DNA of 45,422 bases from a virus. The notes under the pieces were generated by a model. The model did not search any database. It had not been told where the DNA came from and saw only the letters and a list, made by a program, of their open reading frames with translations. Position 1 is the stretch's first letter. The number at the start of each line of letters is the position of its first letter. Both the position numbers and the translations under genes were made by a program. The DNA lies in the IMG/VR virus record IMGVR_UViG_3300032954_000031, positions 1 through 45,422 of that record; one strand, 5' to 3'. This document shows, in pieces, positions 1 through 7,721 of the stretch.

Positions 1-54
1 ATTCTGCGAGAGGATGATAAACTCACCGGTGAGTTTATCATCCTCTCGCAGAAT
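1..54. repeat. Perfect 54-base palindrome at the contig edge
   Basis: The first 54 bases are an uninterrupted inverted repeat with two 27-base arms and centre ACCGGT (25-30). There is no spacer and no T-run, so it is not a typical intrinsic terminator. It sits exactly at the contig end, where fold-back artefacts of amplification or assembly are common. A real hairpin end or a recombination or packaging site would look the same. No matching sequence is seen at the right end. Confidence 0.9.
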
Positions 55-292
55 TGGCAAGCCCCCGGAGGGGGGTGGTGGGGCATCCGGTGGGGCGCAA
101 CCGCACACTTTGCTTTTTCTCAGTGGGCGCTTCCGCACACTTGCGCGCACACCGCGATTGATGATGTGATCGCTCGCGCTGCGGGTCGCGCGGTCATGCT
201 GCGTTCGCCGTTAGCCTGGGAAGCTGGCGACGATTCCTCTCCGCGCAGTTATTTGAGAACGCGATCCGCGGCTGCGAAATTCTGGAGGGTTC
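55..292. other. Non-coding stretch upstream of the first rightward gene
   Basis: No convincing gene is present. A short GC hairpin lies at 62-74 (five C, loop GGA, five or six G) and may be a weak terminator or structural element. An open frame at 166-348 is probably chance, because the gene starting at 293 overlaps it out of frame and has a good ribosome binding site. If the genome is circular, this stretch joins the right end and separates the RHH gene at 45.2 kb from the gene at 293. Confidence 0.5.
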
Positions 293-613
293 ATGCGCAC
301 CAAAGGCAGCACCGTATCAGCCACCGCTCGAGCCCACGCGAGCCGTGAAGCCACCAAGAAGGCTATGACCCGCGAGCTGCTGTCAGGTCGCATCTTCGCG
401 CGGACCTGGCCGGCGTACGTCACAGCGCCAAAAACGCCGAACGCCTCATTTTCGCTTTTGCTCTGCGTCGAGTCGCCGGCTGGCCTGCTGACCTATCGCC
501 TCTCAGAAGACGAATACGGGCTCGTCGATGGCATCCCACGACGTCCGAACACAGGCGAGAATCCAGTCGACCGGTTGCCAATCCTGCATGCCCTAGCGAC
601 GATTGGCTGGTAA
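293..613 (+). CDS. Hypothetical protein, 106 aa
   Basis: I do not recognise the family. The start is supported by GGAGG about five bases upstream. The first 30 residues are basic and rich in Ala, Arg and Thr. The rest is compact and looks globular, with a hydrophobic stretch around 50-65 (SFSLLLCVESPAGLLTYRL) that could be beta strands rather than a membrane helix. It would be the first gene of the left-edge rightward pair. On a circular map it continues the rightward block that ends at 45.3 kb. Confidence 0.6.
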   Translation: MRTKGSTVSATARAHASREATKKAMTRELLSGRIFARTWPAYVTAPKTPNASFSLLLCVESPAGLLTYRLSEDEYGLVDGIPRRPNTGENPVDRLPILHALATIGW

Positions 614-656
614 ATGCCTCATCCGGAACTGACGCAGAAGGAAAGGACTAGCCATC

Positions 657-887
657 ATGGATTTCTTCCAGGTCGCAGCGCAGAACGCGCGCGATGAATT
701 TGGCGCACACGCGAATCTCGCCATTGTGTGCGCGTGGTGCAAACGAGTCGTACGCGAGGGACACTATCCGGCGTCACACACGATCTGCGCGTCGTGCTCG
801 AATCGAATGATCACTGAGGCTACGAAGATGCCGGAGGCGTCACAGGGTGCGCCGCCAGCCACGCCTGACCGATCTGCTCGCCGATAG
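657..887 (+). CDS. Small zinc-knuckle protein, 76 aa
   Basis: It has a good ribosome binding site (AAGGAAAGGA). Two CxxC pairs, CAWC near residue 26 and CASC near 45, fit one zinc ribbon of the kind common in phage mini-proteins. The last 23 residues are low-complexity (Pro, Ala, Arg) and overlap the 3' end of the opposing gene at 820-1017 by 68 bases. The true domain is probably the first 50 residues. No function can be assigned. Confidence 0.65.
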   Translation: MDFFQVAAQNARDEFGAHANLAIVCAWCKRVVREGHYPASHTICASCSNRMITEATKMPEASQGAPPATPDRSARR

Positions 888-1017
888 CCGTATCGGTTGC
901 GAGCTTCTTGATCACGTCGGCATCCGTGAGCGGCGCTGAACCGCGCGACTGCAACCACGCCGTGAGTTCTGGAATACCGACTTCCTGTAACAGAATCAGC
1001 AACAGATTCGGATTCAC
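820..1017 (-). CDS. Hypothetical protein, 65 aa
   Basis: This is the last gene of the long leftward block. Its start overlaps the stop of the lipoprotein gene (1014) by four bases, which suggests translational coupling. The N-terminus (MNPNLLLILLQEVGIPEL) is amphipathic or hydrophobic. The rest contains a helical segment DADVIKKLATDTAIGEQIGQAWLA. I see no recognised domain. It converges with the rightward zinc-knuckle gene. Confidence 0.65.
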   Translation of the reverse strand: MNPNLLLILLQEVGIPELTAWLQSRGSAPLTDADVIKKLATDTAIGEQIGQAWLAAHPVTPPASS

Positions 1018-1382
1018 TGTAAGGCTCCCATTAAGGCATCAACCGCCGCAATCGCCGCAGAGACGGTTGGATTGGTGATTGTCGGCAACTGCGCTTTCGT
1101 AGATGCCCACGCCGTTTTGACGGTTGTCTGCCAGCCAGCCGGCGTTGCCGCGAGCGTTTGATCGGCCGCCACACAGAACTGCACGAGAATCCGAGCCGTC
1201 GCATCGTCCAGCACTTTCGGTGTCGCCTGGTTCGCGGCGATGGCGGCATTCTGCAATTCGTTGACGCGGACCACGACTTGATCCGCGCGATACGCTGTCT
1301 GACCTTGCGGCGTGGTAATTGTGACCGGCGCTGAACAACCGGCGAGCGTGACGACGAGTGCGAGCGAGAGAATGTATTTCAT
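1014..1382 (-). CDS. Putative lipoprotein, 122 aa
   Basis: The N-terminus is a textbook lipoprotein signal: Lys-containing n-region, hydrophobic core LSLALVVTL and lipobox LAGC with the acylated Cys at 16. The mature part is Ala/Thr-rich and probably helical (VNELQNAAIAANQATPKVL). The gene sits in a group of small membrane proteins at the end of the late operon, where lysis genes usually lie. An outer-membrane spanin is possible, but mature o-spanins are usually shorter and Pro-rich. A Gram-negative host would fit. Confidence 0.75.
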   Translation of the reverse strand: MKYILSLALVVTLAGCSAPVTITTPQGQTAYRADQVVVRVNELQNAAIAANQATPKVLDDATARILVQFCVAADQTLAATPAGWQTTVKTAWASTKAQLPTITNPTVSAAIAAVDALMGALQ

Positions 1383-1386
1383 GCGC

Positions 1387-1617
1387 CTACACCTTTCCGA
1401 CTTTGGTCAAGTCGACGGCCGGAGGACTGGTCGCTCCTGATGTGGGAGTGACCTGAGAGCGCGTCACGAGCCCACCAACAACAGCTAACGCAGCGATCAC
1501 TACGCCGATGATCGCTGTTGATTGCGCTGACGTGATGTGAGCGCCGAACACGACGGCAAGCGTGATCAGTGCTTGGACAAATGCGACGATCAATGCTGGT
1601 TCTCTGTCCCACGTCAT
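1387..1617 (-). CDS. Small two-helix membrane protein, holin candidate (76 aa)
   Basis: The start at 1617 is chosen because AAGGAG lies nine bases upstream; a longer frame to 1716 has no such site. Residues 8-25 and about 33-52 form two hydrophobic helices (IVAFVQALITLAVVFGAH and STAIIGVVIAALAVVGGLV), followed by a short polar C-tail. This size and topology fit a class II holin, and the neighbouring lipoprotein and coiled-coil membrane protein support a lysis context. The family itself is not recognised. Confidence 0.7.
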   Translation of the reverse strand: MTWDREPALIVAFVQALITLAVVFGAHITSAQSTAIIGVVIAALAVVGGLVTRSQVTPTSGATSPPAVDLTKVGKV

Positions 1618-1622
1618 TGTGG

Positions 1623-1778
1623 CTACTCCTTCCGATCCGGAACGTGAATCTTGCCGTGTAAATATTCCTGCTCCGCGCGTATGTCTGATACCTGTTGCTG
1701 TAACCTGCCGAGCCATATGCCAGCGGTCAAGATCATGCTCGCAAGCGTCAACCAGAGCGCCACGTCTTTAGCAGACAT
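1623..1778 (-). CDS. Single-pass membrane protein with coiled coil, 51 aa
   Basis: The start at 1778 shares one base with the stop of the upstream hydrolase-like gene (TGATG), so it is translationally coupled; a longer reading begins inside that gene. Residues 6-24 are a membrane helix (ALWLTLASMILTAGIWLG), followed by a short coiled coil (LQQQVSDIRAEQEYLHG). This resembles a miniature i-spanin or a tail-tip or ejection accessory protein. It is too short to assign. Confidence 0.7.
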   Translation of the reverse strand: MSAKDVALWLTLASMILTAGIWLGRLQQQVSDIRAEQEYLHGKIHVPDRKE

Positions 1779-2665
1779 CACTGTCCGTTGCCGCTGCCCA
1801 TGACCCGCACGTTGCCAGACGGCGGAGTTTCGAGCGCAGCTCGGCCCCATGCGTTACCTGTGGATTCGTCCATTGATCCGTTGAATTGTTCCGACGCGGT
1901 AATCTCGAGCTCAATGTCATCGAACGGATGGCCGAAGCCTGAATCCGATGGAAAGCCGTAGCCGCCAGCGAAGCGATCAAGGCAGTCCTTCACGCGCGCC
2001 TGGTATGCCCCCATGTCACCGTTGTCGTCGTCTGGATTGCGCTGACGCAGGATGCCCGTCAGTTTGCCGACGTTCTGTTGCCAGAAGTAGCTGGTCGTTT
2101 GGCCGTTTGGTTGATAGGCGAAATAGCCGGGCTGAAAGTGGACGTAGACTTTGCAGCCGTAAGCGTTGAATGTTGGCGCGAGCGCGTCGATCAAACGCTG
2201 GCAGGTTTCGGGTGACATCCACAGCGACAGCTCCCAACCAATGCACACGCGAGGGACGACGTTGACGAGGTACGGCAGCACCGGCTGAATGTTCGCCATG
2301 ATGCCGGCGAAATCGTCGGTTGGATCGTAGTCCTTTGAGGACAGCATCACACACGGCCTGAATCCGTAGCCGATCAGCGCTTGGCACTCCATGCCGAATT
2401 CCGCAGCCGTTAAGCCCCATCCGCGCGAGTCCGGCCACGACAGCAGCACGTCTGGACACGGCTGCCACGCCGTGCGTATTTGCGCTTGGTTGACTGCCGG
2501 ATAGCGGTCGTAGAACCAAGACAGCACTAGCGACGGATCGGCCGCCCCGCCAGTGACCGGCGGTAAGCCAGCTACGCGCACCCCGCACATATTACCAGTA
2601 TAGACACGCGGAGCCGGAACAAACGGCGCTGACATGCGACCAGAGAACAAGACTATTCGATTCAT
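1778..2665 (-). CDS. Putative TIM-barrel/glycoside-hydrolase-like protein, 295 aa
   Basis: The protein has alternating strand and helix segments and features typical of glycosidase barrels: CIGWELSLWMSPE around 140-150, YVHFQPGYFAY around 175-185, and a late acidic strand DIELEITASEQF. Conserved-looking Glu residues in WELS and LEIT are candidate acid/base residues. In position it lies with tail and lysis-type genes, so it could be a virion-associated glycan hydrolase or a structural barrel. The assignment rests on pattern only. Initiation at a later Met (26, MCGVR) is possible. Confidence 0.5.
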   Translation of the reverse strand: MNRIVLFSGRMSAPFVPAPRVYTGNMCGVRVAGLPPVTGGAADPSLVLSWFYDRYPAVNQAQIRTAWQPCPDVLLSWPDSRGWGLTAAEFGMECQALIGYGFRPCVMLSSKDYDPTDDFAGIMANIQPVLPYLVNVVPRVCIGWELSLWMSPETCQRLIDALAPTFNAYGCKVYVHFQPGYFAYQPNGQTTSYFWQQNVGKLTGILRQRNPDDDNGDMGAYQARVKDCLDRFAGGYGFPSDSGFGHPFDDIELEITASEQFNGSMDESTGNAWGRAALETPPSGNVRVMGSGNGQ

Positions 2666-2671
2666 CCGTCC

Positions 2672-2908
2672 CTATTCAGGAATCAGCACATACCGCATCG
2701 CGTTCGGATTGTAGTCGTCACCTGGTGCAATCTCGAGCGCGAGGCCATTCCGGATGAACTGCTGATAGTTTTCATCAATGTTCGTCGCGCTGTACGTGAT
2801 GTTACCGCTCGGATCGACTGTCACCCAACCTTTACCGATAATGAAAGCGTTCACGTAATTGGCGCGATTCTTCGACGGCACCACAGCGTAGGCGACTGTC
2901 AGATTCAC
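2672..2908 (-). CDS. Hypothetical protein, 78 aa (GTG start)
   Basis: The GTG at 2908 overlaps the stop of the gene above by four bases (GTGA) and has GGAG upstream, so I prefer it over the ATG at 3001. The product looks like a small beta-rich domain (YVNAFIIGKGWVTVDPSGNITYSATNI) with a C-terminal hydrophobic strand. No family is recognised. Confidence 0.7.
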   Translation of the reverse strand: MNLTVAYAVVPSKNRANYVNAFIIGKGWVTVDPSGNITYSATNIDENYQQFIRNGLALEIAPGDDYNPNAMRYVLIPE

Positions 2909-3072
2909 ACGTCTACTCCGTTTCCATTGGCCTTGATTGAGCGATGCAAGGCATCGAGCTGTTCCTGTTGCCAGCGATGATGTCGCGACTCGCGGAGCCA
3001 TTGAAACACAAACCCTGCAATCGTGATCAGAAGCAAGGTCACGTGGCTTACAAGCAACTCGCGCAGATCCAT
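2905..3072 (-). CDS. Single-pass membrane protein, 55 aa
   Basis: The start at 3072 shares a base with the stop of the previous gene (TGATG). Residues 8-24 form a membrane helix (HVTLLLITIAGFVFQWL), followed by a basic, Gln/Glu-rich helix (RESRHHRWQQEQLDALHRSI). It is one of three single-helix membrane proteins in the 1.6-3.7 kb group and may belong to the lysis or DNA-injection functions. Confidence 0.75.
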   Translation of the reverse strand: MDLRELLVSHVTLLLITIAGFVFQWLRESRHHRWQQEQLDALHRSIKANGNGVDV

Positions 3073-3287
3073 CAGTCGTGCGCCGCCTTCATGGCTTTCG
3101 TGACGGCGATAAATGACCGAAGGGAATTGTGGGCGAACATCAAGTTGTTCTCGTCCATCACTTCCCACAGCGCCGAGCACAGCGACGGATCGACGCCTTT
3201 AGCGACGAGTTCCTTTTCGATGGCTGCGCGCGCACCAGGCTGATCGCAGCAAATTTCCGCCGCACAACATGCGGTCCCATTGCTCAT
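3072..3287 (-). CDS. Cys-rich small protein, 71 aa
   Basis: The start overlaps the upstream stop by four bases. The first 15 residues contain CC and CC pairs (TACCAAEICCDQ) that could bind metal or form disulfides. The remaining residues are helical (AIEKELVAKGVDPSLCSALWEVMDENNLMF). No family is recognised. Confidence 0.65.
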   Translation of the reverse strand: MSNGTACCAAEICCDQPGARAAIEKELVAKGVDPSLCSALWEVMDENNLMFAHNSLRSFIAVTKAMKAAHD

Positions 3288-3676
3288 TTCTTTGTCTCCT
3301 TGAGAATGCCAAGCCCAGTTAACAGCCCCTTGACTTCAGCGAGTTCACGCTGCCGATCAGAGTCGCGTTCACGATTGAGTTTGGTTTCCGCGCGCCATTC
3401 GTCAATCTGGCGTTGCAGCTCGGTGTTGGTCGCCATTTGCGTCTGGATATAGCCGTCGAACCTGGTGCCGAGATTGTCGATGGCCGATTGTATGCGTGAT
3501 TGCGTGGCAACCTGTGCGCCCCACATACTAGCGGCCCCGACGACCAGGAACAGCACTTCGCGGACCGTAATCCGGAACTTCGATGCGTCCTCTGTTCGCG
3601 TAGGGGTCACCTTGTCATGTAACGCCAAAACGCCTCGGCTCTCCGTGAGCATTCCGTTTAGGTTCACACCGTCCAC
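3284..3676 (-). CDS. Membrane-anchored coiled-coil protein, 130 aa
   Basis: A polar N-terminus of about 38 residues precedes one membrane helix (VLFLVVGAASMWGAQVAT, about 41-58). A long charged coiled coil follows (LQRQIDEWRAETKLNRERDSDRQ and onward). This topology fits an i-spanin or an inner-membrane injection protein. It is coupled to the 71-aa gene downstream and overlaps the gene above by 13 bases. Confidence 0.7.
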   Translation of the reverse strand: MDGVNLNGMLTESRGVLALHDKVTPTRTEDASKFRITVREVLFLVVGAASMWGAQVATQSRIQSAIDNLGTRFDGYIQTQMATNTELQRQIDEWRAETKLNRERDSDRQRELAEVKGLLTGLGILKETKK

Positions 3677-4014
3677 AACTTTGCGACGTTCGTTGACCAG
3701 TTCGCGTTCAAGTGCGTCGGATCATTCGCCACGCCAACCGGAGCCCAGTACGATCCCATGTAGAGGACGAATTCATTGGGATGCGTATTCAGCAGGTAAT
3801 CGAATGCGCGATGCACCGCTGACCGACACACGACTTCGATCGCCTTCTGCCGAGTTGTGACGCTACCGTCAGAGCACTGTACCGCTCTCACGATCGCGTC
3901 GCCTGGGCCTTCAGCATCAACAATTGCCTGCACGAAATGCACGAACGCTGGCGCGTTGCTAAACTGTTCCGCAATCGCCTGCACGTCTGGATCAATGGTC
4001 ACTGGCGTTGCCAT
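3664..4014 (-). CDS. Conserved-looking phage protein, possibly lysozyme-like, 116 aa
   Basis: The segment FVQAIVDAEGPGDAIVRAV resembles the start of lysozyme-fold enzymes, where a catalytic Glu sits in an AEG context. The C-terminus (SYWAPVGVANDPTHLNANW) is a strongly patterned motif that I believe recurs in tail-associated phage proteins. It overlaps the internal virion protein upstream by 16 bases. A virion-associated muramidase is plausible. Assignment is tentative. Confidence 0.5.
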   Translation of the reverse strand: MATPVTIDPDVQAIAEQFSNAPAFVHFVQAIVDAEGPGDAIVRAVQCSDGSVTTRQKAIEVVCRSAVHRAFDYLLNTHPNEFVLYMGSYWAPVGVANDPTHLNANWSTNVAKLWTV

Positions 4015-5213
4015 TGTCCCGATACGTTGCGCCCGACCACATCAGCCGCCATTTCGTCATCATCAGGTAGCTGTGACAATGGGCTGTTCGGCTGTGAGGC
4101 CAGGTAGCGCCGCACGAGTTCATCGCGCATCGCAGCGGTTTCCGGATCTTGTGTCGCCTTCAGCGCGTCCCGTAAACCTTTCATTGAGAGCCGATCGTGT
4201 ACGACGCTATCCGGATCAATGTCTGGTACGTCCTCTGGCACTTCAGACGGCACGCCACCACGATTCCGGATCATCTCGTCGGTGATCGTCCATTCGCCCA
4301 TCGGAACATTCGTCACGCTCGCCTGTCCTGCTCCGGGAATGCCAGCGAGCTTACCGGCCATGTTGTGACTGAAGCCTTGCATGTCCCGTAAGTTAGTCGC
4401 TTCAATGTTGCGCGCTACAGCCTCAGGCGACAATTCAACGTTCGAGAGACGCACTGATGACGGTGCAGCTACATCAGAGGCTTCAGCTTCTACTGGCTCT
4501 GCGGCTGTCTCAGCGGCGTTCACTGCGCCTTCAGGCCCAAGGATCGCACGGAGCACGCGAAGTGTACGCGGACCGCCTCCGGCTACTCCGCCTAATGCGC
4601 CACCGCCAGCAGCGCCAGCGATTGCGCCTGGTATTCCACCGTACTTGTAGCCCTCATAGCCACCGATGCCAGCGCCAAGCACGCGACCAGCGACCTTTTT
4701 GGTTCCGCCGAGACGCTGAACCGTCTCAGGAACGGCTTTCAGGCCAGCGGCGACTGCTGGAATACTGGCTGCCTCTGCGATGTCTCCGGCGGCGTCTGAG
4801 AGCGACTGTGGCGCATTCGCGGCGTTCGTCGCGACGCGGCCGCCCTGCGCCAGTGCTTCACCGCCAGCCGCCGCAAGCGTCGCTGGAAGCGTCGCGCCAC
4901 CGGTCAACAGCGACAACAATCCCACGCGCCCAGGTGTCGCCGCTTCTGATGCCCCTTGGACAAAACCTTTGAGCGTAGAGGCCGGTTCATGCACGAGTCC
5001 GCGCACGATGTCAGGTGTCGCTTCAGCGCCTTTGACAACGTTCGCCGGCAGATTCAGGATGTCGCGCAAGCCCGGTACATAGTCCAGTGCCCCGAACGAG
5101 ATCGGTTTATCAACCGGTGGCGACGGCGACTCAGACGTGACTGGTTGCCAACGGGAACCGTCCCACTGCCGCGTCTCGCCACCAGCCGATCGGACTTCGC
5201 CGCGATCCGGCAT
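3999..5213 (-). CDS. Internal/ejection-type virion protein, 404 aa
   Basis: The N-terminus is short and Trp-rich (RQWDGSRWQPV). The central part holds long Gly/Ala-rich, weakly hydrophobic segments (residues about 95-125 and 175-212, for example GAGIGGYEGYKYGGIPGAIA) typical of membrane-active ejection proteins. The C-terminal part is acidic. It is the first of four adjacent genes (to 7.5 kb) with this character between the propeller proteins and the membrane group. This matches the usual place of podovirus ejection proteins. No specific family is named. Confidence 0.6.
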   Translation of the reverse strand: MPDRGEVRSAGGETRQWDGSRWQPVTSESPSPPVDKPISFGALDYVPGLRDILNLPANVVKGAEATPDIVRGLVHEPASTLKGFVQGASEAATPGRVGLLSLLTGGATLPATLAAAGGEALAQGGRVATNAANAPQSLSDAAGDIAEAASIPAVAAGLKAVPETVQRLGGTKKVAGRVLGAGIGGYEGYKYGGIPGAIAGAAGGGALGGVAGGGPRTLRVLRAILGPEGAVNAAETAAEPVEAEASDVAAPSSVRLSNVELSPEAVARNIEATNLRDMQGFSHNMAGKLAGIPGAGQASVTNVPMGEWTITDEMIRNRGGVPSEVPEDVPDIDPDSVVHDRLSMKGLRDALKATQDPETAAMRDELVRRYLASQPNSPLSQLPDDDEMAADVVGRNVSGQWQRQ

Positions 5214-6191
5214 TTACTGTCGACCCCAGTTCGGATCGCTGTACGGATCGCTCTCATTCGATGGCTGATTCGGCAGTTCCATAGCGTTTGGTCCACGACC
5301 TTCGCTGATGCCTTGGAGCTGCGCCGGTAGCACATCTGTCAGGAGCCGACGCAACCGATCATAGTTCGCGCCAGCAGAGAATCCAGGTTGCGGCAGATGC
5401 CCGTTGATAATGTCCATCATCTGCTTATTAATGCGGCCATTCATCAACGCACGCATACCCCACGCTTGGATCGCGGCTGCGCGTTGAATGAGTGAGTCGT
5501 TGTCGGTCATGCCGCCGAACATGTACGCGGCCTTCCCGATCTTTGGAGCCAGCGTATCCGCAAAGACGTTGCCGTACTTCTGTGGATCTTGGGCGATACC
5601 TGGATACTTTGCCTCGAAGTCATGCAGCAGCGGCCCTCCGAGCGCGTTGATGCCATGCGCTGCATCTACAAGCGACTGTTCCTGCTGGCTAAGCGGCTTA
5701 GGCGGCGTAAAGACCGGCTCGCCCTTCGCGTTGATGGACATCTGCATCCCAGATGCACCACCAGGCGATCCTTCGCCGTGACCCATAGATTCGATCAGAT
5801 CGCGCGTCGCCTGCTGCTGGTTCTGCTGGAGTTTGAGTTGCGATTCGCCAGCCACGCGATTCGGTTCTCCGGCCAGTTGTAATTTCTCGCCGTACGCCTT
5901 ATTGGCTTCAGCAGCGACAGCAGGATCTTGCGCCGTGTATGCCGCATTGATGGCTTGATCTCGTGCGTTCAGCTCTTTGCGCTGAGCTTCAATCAGCGGC
6001 GATGGACCGAGCCCAAGAATCGCGCGGAGCTTGTTGTTCCCTTCCAACGTCGCCGCATCGTTGGTGTCGTACGGTAGCGCGAGTTCGGGATCGTTCTCGA
6101 TGATGTTCTGCGAGACGCCTTGGTCCGTTGGGTCAAGCCATTTCTTCAGGATGTCCGGCGCATATTCTGGCCCGTAGATTGGAGCTGCCAT
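5214..6191 (-). CDS. Internal virion protein candidate, 325 aa
   Basis: Predominantly helical. The N-terminal third has a Glu/Ala/Gln-rich coiled coil (about 65-135), followed by a Gly/Ser linker (HGEGSPGGASGMQ) and a C-terminal helical domain ending in a Pro/Asn/Ser-rich tail. It abuts its neighbours with almost no spacing (the upstream stop shares a base with its start). Function is inferred from position among tail and ejection proteins. Confidence 0.6.
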   Translation of the reverse strand: MAAPIYGPEYAPDILKKWLDPTDQGVSQNIIENDPELALPYDTNDAATLEGNNKLRAILGLGPSPLIEAQRKELNARDQAINAAYTAQDPAVAAEANKAYGEKLQLAGEPNRVAGESQLKLQQNQQQATRDLIESMGHGEGSPGGASGMQMSINAKGEPVFTPPKPLSQQEQSLVDAAHGINALGGPLLHDFEAKYPGIAQDPQKYGNVFADTLAPKIGKAAYMFGGMTDNDSLIQRAAAIQAWGMRALMNGRINKQMMDIINGHLPQPGFSAGANYDRLRRLLTDVLPAQLQGISEGRGPNAMELPNQPSNESDPYSDPNWGRQ

Positions 6192-6577
6192 TACGAACCG
6201 CCTTTATTGAGTCGCAGTCCACGCGGACCGTAGACTTCGGTTCCCGCGCCAACCGTGCCATTATTCGTGTCGAAGCCAAGATCCGGACCAACCGCCGAGC
6301 CGATGATTCTAGTCGGACGACCGCCGCTGCTCTCCTGCATCGCCTGCCAGAAGCCTTCCCAGTTCTGATCTGGCAACGGTCCGAATTCGTGTGCGGCAGC
6401 AGCGAGCGGTGATCCGGTCGGTCCATAGTCCGACTGAATGTCATTCACGGTGTTCGTGAAATCCTGTTGCCGTGCGCGTGCCATGAGCGCCACGCCAAGC
6501 GGATCGGTCGCCGGATCAAATCCTGGTCCAGTGGACGGGCTGGTCGCGCGTGCGAGCCCTTGCAGGCTAGTAGACAT
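6191..6577 (-). CDS. Hypothetical structural-region protein, 128 aa
   Basis: Gly/Ser/Pro-rich at both ends, with a short helical centre (GVALMARARQQDFTNTVNDIQSDYG). It overlaps the upstream gene by 11 bases and the downstream start by one base. It lies within the presumed ejection-protein group. No domain is recognised. Confidence 0.6.
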   Translation of the reverse strand: MSTSLQGLARATSPSTGPGFDPATDPLGVALMARARQQDFTNTVNDIQSDYGPTGSPLAAAAHEFGPLPDQNWEGFWQAMQESSGGRPTRIIGSAVGPDLGFDTNNGTVGAGTEVYGPRGLRLNKGGS

Positions 6578-7496
6578 AGGCCGGCGAAACAGGACCGCCT
6601 CCTCCCAACACGGACCGGAGAATCGCGAGCGACTGATTCGACTTCAATGCGGCCTGTTCTTCTGCGAGCTGTGCCGCCGTCTCTTGCTGCTGGATGTCCT
6701 GCGCGCGTTGCGTGACCGCCCCGGTGTAGGCATTCTGCGCCTGCTGGGCGCTCAGATTCGCGGCCGCTTCTTCCGAGCCAAGCGTCTGACCGCGCTCAGC
6801 GACACCACCAGAGAAGGCGGCTTCGCGTTCGCCGGCTGCGCGATCGGCCGCGCTCTCACCGGCCCCGATGGTCTGGCCGCGCTCTGCCACGCCAGCATTG
6901 AGGTTCGCAATAGCCGCCTGCGCCTGAAGCTCGGCGTCCTTCTCGGCCTGTGCTCGTCCGGCTGCACCGATGGTGTTCGACTCCTGTGCGAGCGTATTGC
7001 CGATTTGACCGGCTTCATAGCCAGCGCCGCCCATGCCACGCGAGGCGAGCGCACCCTGTAATCCGCGCATGGACGCCGCCGCAGTCTGTGCGGCTTCGTC
7101 CTTCGCCGTCGCAAACGCGGCCGTGTCGGCAGCGCTCACGTCAGTAGGATTGATGCTCACCGTCGCAGGCATGTTCGCCGGCGTGCCGCTATCGCTCGTC
7201 AGCCCTCCGCTCGAGACGGGCTCGGCGTTGAAGTTCGCCCCGCCACCAGCCGGATAGCCGATGTTCGGCGGCGTCGAACCTCCGCCAGCGCTCGTGCCGT
7301 ACGGATACGCGCCAGTTGCCGAATACAAGCCGGCCAGCGATGGCGTGAGCTTGTCGAGATAGTTCGCTTCAGCCGTCCCTCCAGCCGTGCCACCGACGCC
7401 GGCCCGCTGCACGATGTCGGCCTGCTGCGCGGCGTACCATTCAGGCGATCCGATTTGGTAGGTGTTCCCGTTGATGATCTGCGATTGCAGGGCCAC
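6567..7496 (-). CDS. Ala/Gln-rich coiled-coil virion protein, 309 aa
   Basis: The first 30 residues (NGNTYQIGSPEWYAAQQADI) look like a docking segment, followed by a Gly/Ser/Pro-rich linker to about 105. From about 115 to 290 the protein is one long Ala/Glu/Gln helical region with internal repetition: GVAERGQTIGAGESAADRAA is followed 29 residues later by a second GVAERGQTLGSEEAAANL. This architecture is common in phage injection proteins. It sits directly downstream of the propeller proteins. Confidence 0.6.
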   Translation of the reverse strand: MALQSQIINGNTYQIGSPEWYAAQQADIVQRAGVGGTAGGTAEANYLDKLTPSLAGLYSATGAYPYGTSAGGGSTPPNIGYPAGGGANFNAEPVSSGGLTSDSGTPANMPATVSINPTDVSAADTAAFATAKDEAAQTAAASMRGLQGALASRGMGGAGYEAGQIGNTLAQESNTIGAAGRAQAEKDAELQAQAAIANLNAGVAERGQTIGAGESAADRAAGEREAAFSGGVAERGQTLGSEEAAANLSAQQAQNAYTGAVTQRAQDIQQQETAAQLAEEQAALKSNQSLAILRSVLGGGGPVSPAYVY

Positions 7497-7721
7497 TTAG
7501 CGGCTCCTCTTCGCTGGCTGTGTCGGACCTGGATCAGTCACACGCCCACTGCGAACCGGTTGCACCGACGTCGCCACGGTACCGGCCTTGGTCGAATTCT
7601 GCTGGTCGTATGCCGACTGCATTGCGGTCTGGGCGGCCAATTGCGCCGCTCCTGTTGTCGCGCCGCTCGCCACGGCTTGCGCGTAGGTCGTCAGAAACAC
7701 CGTCAAGGGATTGGAGGGCAT
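7497..7721 (-). CDS. Hypothetical protein, 74 aa
   Basis: Short helical N-terminal part (VFLTTYAQAVASGATTGAAQLAAQTAMQ is one Ala-rich helix) and a basic, Pro-rich C-tail. The start shares a base with the stop of the propeller gene. Likely a small virion or assembly component by position only. Confidence 0.6.
   Translation of the reverse strand: MPSNPLTVFLTTYAQAVASGATTGAAQLAAQTAMQSAYDQQNSTKAGTVATSVQPVRSGRVTDPGPTQPAKRSR

Noticed and set aside
1-54. Intrinsic transcription terminator
   Set aside because: No loop spacing and no T-run; the symmetry is perfect over 54 bases and lies exactly at the contig edge.
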